From contig DBQC01000008.1 in assembly GCA_002305075.1 (NCBI GenBank), positions 36,604-79,771 of the forward strand: DNA of 43,168 nt, given 5' to 3'. Both the position numbers and the translations under genes were made by a program. The notes beneath the pieces are model-generated. The model was not told the origin of the DNA. It worked only from the letters and a program-made list of their open reading frames with translations, and searched no databases. This document shows positions 39,370 through 43,168 of this stretch, one piece after another (the stretch's first letter is position 1; every line of letters begins with the position of its first letter). This DNA comes from Ruminococcaceae bacterium UBA1404 (GTDB lineage Bacteria > Bacillota > Clostridia > Oscillospirales > Ruminococcaceae).

Positions 39370-40650
39370 TTAGCGGGACTTCACAATGGCCTGCTCAAGG
39401 TCGGCCAGGATATCCTCGATATCGTCTATGCCTACCGAGATGCGTACGGTCTGGCCGGTGATGCCGGCTGCCCGCAGTTGCTCTTCGCTGAGCTGGCTGT
39501 GGGTGGTGGTGGCCGGGTGGCTCACCAAGGTGCGGGCATCGCCGAGGTTGGCCACGTTCTTAATCAGCTCAAGGCTGTCCATAAATTTGGCCGCCCGCTC
39601 CCGATCGCCCTTAAGACCAAAGGTAAACACACCGCTGGCCCCCTTGGGCAGATACTTCTGCTGCAGGGCGTGATATTTGCTGGATTTAAGGCCGGGGTAG
39701 TTGACAAAATCCACATCGGGGTGGGCCTCTAAGAATTCGGCCACCTTAAGGGCATTGTCGCAGTGGCGCTGCATACGCAGGCTTAGGGTCTCAAGACCGA
39801 GCATGATTAAAAAGGCATTAAAGGGGGAGAGGCTGGCCCCTAAATCCCGCAGAATAAGCGCCCGCAGCCGGGTGATAAAGCCGGCATTTCCAAAATCGCG
39901 GCCGAACACCGCCCCGTGATAGCTCACATCGGGGTTGTTGTACTGGGGGAAGCGGGGATTGCCGGCAAAATCAAAGGTGCCGCAGTCCACCGTGATGCCG
40001 CAGAGGGCAGTGCCGTTACCGCTCATATACTTGGTGGCTGAATGGACAATATAGTCGGCGCCAAAGTCCTTCAGGCGGCAGAGATAGGGGGTGCAGAAGG
40101 TGCCGTCCACAATGAGGGGGATGCCGTGGCGGTGGGCAATGTCCGCAATGGCCTCAACATCGGCAATGCTGGCGTTGGGGTTGCCGATGAGCTCCACAAA
40201 AAAGGCCTTGGTCTTGTCGGTGATGGCGCTCTCCCAGGCCGACAGGTCGTCGCCATCGATAAACTTGACCTTAATGCCCATTTTGCCCAAGGTGACGCCC
40301 ATCATGTTGATAGCGCCGCCGTAGATGTTGATGGAGGAGACAATCTCGTCCCCCTGTTCGGCCAGGTTCAAAAAGGTAGCCACCATCGAAGCGTGGCCCG
40401 AAGCCATGGCCAGCGCCCCCACACCGCCCTCTAAGGCGGCCACGCGGCGCTCCATGGCGTCCACCGTGGGGTTGGAAAGGCGGGTGTAAATATTGCCTGC
40501 GGCCTTAAGCTCAAACAGGTCTTTGGCGTGGGCCACACTCTCAAACTCATAAGCGCTGGTCTGGTAGATGGGCAGCGCCATGGCGTGGTGCTCCTTATCG
40601 GGGCTGTAGCCGGCATGGGTGGCCAATGTATCAAAACGGTAATCCATCAT
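39370..40650 (-). CDS. metY: O-acetylhomoserine sulfhydrylase / aminocarboxypropyltransferase
   Basis: 426-aa PLP enzyme of the Cys/Met metabolism family. Motifs are FDTLATHAGYSPDKEHHAMA, PIYQTSAYEFESVAHA, IYTRLSNPTVDAMERRVAALEGG and the PLP lysine in IVHSATKYMSGNGTALCG. The C-terminal SHPATTTHSQLSEEQLRAAGI places it with MetY (homocysteine from O-acetylhomoserine and sulfide) rather than cystathionine synthase. Two adjacent ATGs follow GGAGGG; either may be used. No SAM riboswitch or T-box is visible in the short leader. Confidence 0.9.
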   Translation of the reverse strand: MMDYRFDTLATHAGYSPDKEHHAMALPIYQTSAYEFESVAHAKDLFELKAAGNIYTRLSNPTVDAMERRVAALEGGVGALAMASGHASMVATFLNLAEQGDEIVSSINIYGGAINMMGVTLGKMGIKVKFIDGDDLSAWESAITDKTKAFFVELIGNPNASIADVEAIADIAHRHGIPLIVDGTFCTPYLCRLKDFGADYIVHSATKYMSGNGTALCGITVDCGTFDFAGNPRFPQYNNPDVSYHGAVFGRDFGNAGFITRLRALILRDLGASLSPFNAFLIMLGLETLSLRMQRHCDNALKVAEFLEAHPDVDFVNYPGLKSSKYHALQQKYLPKGASGVFTFGLKGDRERAAKFMDSLELIKNVANLGDARTLVSHPATTTHSQLSEEQLRAAGITGQTVRISVGIDDIEDILADLEQAIVKSR

Positions 40651-40697
40651 AGTCCCTCCTGTTATCCTTTACTTTACACGGGCTTTTTTGTTATACT

Positions 40698-40740
40698 GTA
40701 TGCGCATACCACTTGGATGCTTGGGTCTGACCCATATAGA
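40698..40740 (+). promoter_or_regulatory. dacF promoter with two palindromes in the metY-dacF divergent region
   Basis: TTGGAT (40713-40718), 16-nt spacer, TATAGA (40735-40740). The perfect 12-bp palindrome GTATGCGCATAC (40698-40709) lies just upstream. TGGGTC-T-GACCCA (40722-40734) lies inside the spacer. Both are candidate operator sites for divergent control. Confidence 0.5.
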
Positions 40741-40797
40741 TATTGCCAATAATGATAATACAGTTTTTGCGCTTTAGCAAGGGAGATGGGTGATATT

Positions 40798-42132
40798 TTG
40801 CGCAAACTTGTCGCCATCATGCTGATTATGCTCACGCTGCTGCCCCTTTCGATCACCGGGGCGGCGGCTGCCGAATATACGCCGGATTTTGAGGTCCCGG
40901 CTGCGGCGGTCTACCTTGTCAATTTGGACGCCGAGCAGGTGATCTACCAAAAAAATGCCCACCAGCCCATTGCCCCGGCCTCTCTCACCAAGCTGATGAC
41001 GGCCATCCTCGCCCTTGAAAACTGCGAGGATTTAGACGGCACACAGGTCACCCTAAAGGGCTACATCCAAAACGAAATGTATATTAAGAACAACGCCCTT
41101 GGGGGCATCTCGTTGGCCGGTCTGCTTCAGGGCGACACGCTGACCATGCGGGACTTGCTTTATGCCATTTTGCTGCCCAGCGGCAACGAGGCGGCCATGA
41201 TGATTGCCGACGAGATTGGCGACGGTTCCATTCCCTATTTTATCGAGATGATGAATAAGCGGGCCCGGGAGATAGGGGCCATGAACACCACCTTTCGCAA
41301 TGTGAACGGCCTGCCCGGCGACGGGAATGTGACCACCGCCTACGACATGTATCTCATCGCCCGCCACGCCATGAGCCTGCCCGGCTTTATGGACATAGCC
41401 TCCAGCTACTATTATAACGGAGGCACCAACCGTTTGGGCGAACCGCTGCACTGGAATACCACCAACCGTATGATTGTTCCCAGTTCGCCCAGCTACTACC
41501 CGCCGGTGCGGGGCGTTAAAACCGGCACCACCGAGGAATCGGGCTACTGCTTTATATCCACCGCCACCCGCAATGGCTACAACTATATGGCCGTGGTGAT
41601 GGGCGTGCCCTATGAGCGGGGACTGGCCGAAAACCCGGTGTTCCCCCTCACCCGAAAGCTCTATGAGTGGTGTTTTAACACCTTTAGCGTTAAAACCCTG
41701 CTCGAGCGGGGCAAAAGCTTTGGCGAGGCCAAGTTAAAGCTGGCCTGGGGCAAGGACCATGTCTCGCTCATGAGCAGCGCCAACTTCTCGGCCCTGATTC
41801 CCACGGCCATCAGCATCTCCAGCGTGGTTTACGAGCCGGTGCTGCCCGAAGTGGTGCGGGCGCCGGTCAAGGTGGGCGACGAGATTGGCCATGTGCGCAT
41901 CATCTTAGCCGGCGAGGAGATTGGACAGGTGGTTCTGGTGGCCTCGGAAGATGTGGAGGCCAGCCGTCTGCTCATTGTGCTGGACAAGCTGCACAGCCTG
42001 ACCCAAAGCTTTTGGTTTAAGTTTGCCGTGGTCTTTGTGGTGATATCGGTGGTTCTTTATATCGCGCTGATGATTGTGCGCAACCGCAACCGACGCCGCT
42101 ACGGTCGGGTGCGCCGGCGCAAGGATTTATAA
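40798..42132 (+). CDS. dacF: serine-type D-alanyl-D-alanine carboxypeptidase (DacF-like)
   Basis: 444 aa. TTG 40798 is the preferred start (MRKLVAIMLIMLTLLPLSI as signal); the ATG at 40786 abuts the GGGAG site. The penicillin-binding motifs are complete: SxxK in PASLTKLMTAI, SGN in LLPSGNEAAMM, KTG in GVKTGTTEESGYC. A PBP5-type C-terminal beta domain follows, with a final membrane helix (WFKFAVVFVVISVVLYIALM) and a basic tail. It trims the terminal D-Ala from peptidoglycan stem peptides at the outer face. Divergent from metY. Confidence 0.92.
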   Translation: MRKLVAIMLIMLTLLPLSITGAAAAEYTPDFEVPAAAVYLVNLDAEQVIYQKNAHQPIAPASLTKLMTAILALENCEDLDGTQVTLKGYIQNEMYIKNNALGGISLAGLLQGDTLTMRDLLYAILLPSGNEAAMMIADEIGDGSIPYFIEMMNKRAREIGAMNTTFRNVNGLPGDGNVTTAYDMYLIARHAMSLPGFMDIASSYYYNGGTNRLGEPLHWNTTNRMIVPSSPSYYPPVRGVKTGTTEESGYCFISTATRNGYNYMAVVMGVPYERGLAENPVFPLTRKLYEWCFNTFSVKTLLERGKSFGEAKLKLAWGKDHVSLMSSANFSALIPTAISISSVVYEPVLPEVVRAPVKVGDEIGHVRIILAGEEIGQVVLVASEDVEASRLLIVLDKLHSLTQSFWFKFAVVFVVISVVLYIALMIVRNRNRRRYGRVRRRKDL

Positions 42133-42153
42133 AACAGAAAAACACCTAAAAAC

Positions 42154-42195
42154 AAAAGCGGACATATTGTGCTCAGCACAGTATGTCCGCTTTTT
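42154..42195. terminator. bidirectional terminator between dacF and the kinase gene
   Basis: AAAAGCGGACATA / TATGTCCGCTTTTT with a 15-nt inner region that itself pairs (GTGCTCAGCAC). Confidence 0.88.
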
Positions 42196-42706
42196 ATCTG
42201 CCTTGGTCTGCAATGTGCTGGGCTATCATTTTTGCGGCTTCTTTGGCAGAAATAGCGCTTACATCAATTTTATAAGTATCCATGTGTCGGTAATTTTTTA
42301 GCCGCGGAATACTTCTGCCCATCACATCAGCGGTTCTTACCCCTGCCTCTACATCCCTTGCAATGCGCAAAATGAGGGACTCTTCCGAACACACAAGAGA
42401 AAATTTATGCACAATACAGTTTCGTGTGTCCAGTTGTGATAACACGGCGTCAAGAATGGCCTGTTCGTGCATCACCCAGCAGAACACAATGTTTTCCAGC
42501 ACCGAACATCCAATGAAGTTATTAAGGAGGCAGCCGATATTGTGCAGCACCATGTTCTTGGTTTCATCATTCACAATAAAAGGGGCCATGTCCCAACACC
42601 AATCGCCGTCTAAAAAGGCGCAATGGGGCAGCAGTTTTTGCAGTTCCCGGCCGGTGGCCGTTTTGCCCACACCCATGGTTCCACTGATTAAAATGAGATT
42701 TTTCAT
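42194..42706 (-). CDS. small P-loop nucleoside/shikimate-kinase-like ATPase
   Basis: 170 aa from the ATG at 42706 (AAGGG 9 nt upstream; the frame opens at a TTG 9 nt earlier). The Walker A motif is ISGTMGVGKTATGRELQKLL, followed by FLDGDWCWDM in the place of the substrate-binding Asp of small kinases. A Walker-B-like hydrophobic strand and RIARDVEAG (lid-type Arg) follow. It resembles AAA/zeta-like nucleotide kinases annotated as ATP-binding proteins; the substrate is unknown. A TATAAT on the minus strand (42753-42748) may be its -10 box. Confidence 0.72.
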   Translation of the reverse strand: MKNLILISGTMGVGKTATGRELQKLLPHCAFLDGDWCWDMAPFIVNDETKNMVLHNIGCLLNNFIGCSVLENIVFCWVMHEQAILDAVLSQLDTRNCIVHKFSLVCSEESLILRIARDVEAGVRTADVMGRSIPRLKNYRHMDTYKIDVSAISAKEAAKMIAQHIADQGR

Positions 42707-42882
42707 CTTCTCCAACCCTTACACAACCCCCATGATACAACAACAGTATTATACCATGGATTTGGGCGGGGAGGACGAGGGCCATGCTAATTTTGCCCAA
42801 AAGGGCACGGACAGGCCTTCCTGCGCATAGAATAGCAGCGTAACAGGCCACAAAGCCGAGTTTGTGTAGGAGGAGACTGCCC

Positions 42883-43168
42883 ATGTACTGTCCAAACAGA
42901 ATAACCTATGTTATCCAGCCGGGGGACACGCTCTACCGGCTGGCCCGAGCCTACGACACCACCATCCATTCGCTGCGCAACCTCAATCCGGGGCTAAACC
43001 CCACCAATCTGCGCATCGGCCAGAGCATCACCATCTGCCCCGGGGCACGCTATGTGACCACTTTGCAGTCCATGCCGCCCCCCACCCCCGGACCCGGCCT
43101 GCAGGAGCCCGAATACATACCGCCCCTCATCCGGAGCGAGTGGCCCCCGTTGCCCCGCCCCGAGGCCC
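42883..43168 (+). CDS. LysM domain protein, N-terminal part, cut by window edge
   Basis: ATG at 42883 after TAGGAGGAGA. 95 codons are visible. Residues 6-52 form a LysM domain (ITYVIQPGDTLYRLARAYDT, SLRNLNPGLNPTNLRIGQSI, TICPG), which binds peptidoglycan or chitin-like glycans. A Pro-rich linker (MPPPTPGPGL) then leads out of the window. No signal peptide precedes LysM; that and the CPNRITYVIQPGDTLY start are typical of spore-coat or cortex-associated LysM proteins in Clostridia. Confidence 0.8.
   Translation, partial: MYCPNRITYVIQPGDTLYRLARAYDTTIHSLRNLNPGLNPTNLRIGQSITICPGARYVTTLQSMPPPTPGPGLQEPEYIPPLIRSEWPPLPRPEA

Overview
The window looks like a chromosome segment of an endospore-forming, anaerobic, moderately GC-rich Clostridia (Oscillospirales-like) bacterium. 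Evidence: a full-length sporulation sigma factor SigK, a SpoIID-domain protein, a DacF-type D,D-carboxypeptidase, a CsbB/YfhO-type envelope glycosylation pair, ThiI with its partner cysteine desulfurase, CinA, type I GAPDH, and Gram-positive style ribosome binding sites and sigma-A promoters (TTGNNN-N17-TATAAT). The taxonomy is inference from gene content; no 16S gene is present.

Layout. 1-2.0 kb: 3' end of a tRNA-Tyr and terminator, a small lipoprotein, a frameshifted zinc-ribbon protein and a doubly frameshifted amino-acid ABC substrate-binding protein. 2.2-15.6 kb: core region with a DUF6506-like protein, a DUF554 membrane protein, the operon yfhO / GT2 / 38-aa lipoprotein, the 5'-deoxynucleotidase YfbR, the operon cysteine desulfurase / thiI / a very unusual SpoIID protein with a degenerate CinA (MoCF)-like N-terminus, a cysteine desulfidase split by a G7 run, and a DUF401 permease. 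15.66 kb: tRNA-Gly(CCC).

15.74-23.69 kb: a roughly 8 kb, lower-GC genomic island. It is bounded by a perfect 30-bp direct repeat of the tRNA-Gly 3' end. Its left third holds decayed genes. Its right two thirds is one minus-strand catabolic cassette: a LysR regulator with a recognisable T-N11-A box, a DRE-TIM aldolase, a D-2-hydroxyacid dehydrogenase, an UlaG-like metallo-hydrolase, an SLC13-type anion permease and an HD hydrolase. No recombinase is visible.

23.76-26.89 kb: a second inserted block, bounded by a 60-bp near-perfect repeat (58/60) of the 3' end of sigK. It carries three consecutive predicted lipoproteins: a nitroreductase-fold protein, an FMN-binding-domain protein with a GAT flavinylation-type motif, and an ApbE flavin transferase. 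Together these suggest a compact extracytoplasmic flavoprotein module. The ancestral order was probably tRNA-Gly / terminator / sigK, later opened twice.

26.9-43.17 kb: core region again with sigK, an acyl-AMP ligase / ACP / PlsC fusion enzyme, pepD and cinA, a secreted trigger-factor-like lipoprotein, an orphan histidine kinase lacking the usual phosphoacceptor His, gapA, acpP, a CBM9-like protein with a 39-aa membrane microprotein, a BtuF-like lipoprotein, an O-acetylhomoserine sulfhydrylase, dacF, a small P-loop kinase, and the start of a LysM protein cut by the window edge.

At least five genes carry single-base indels. They are either real decay or assembly errors in a draft genome; only reads can decide.
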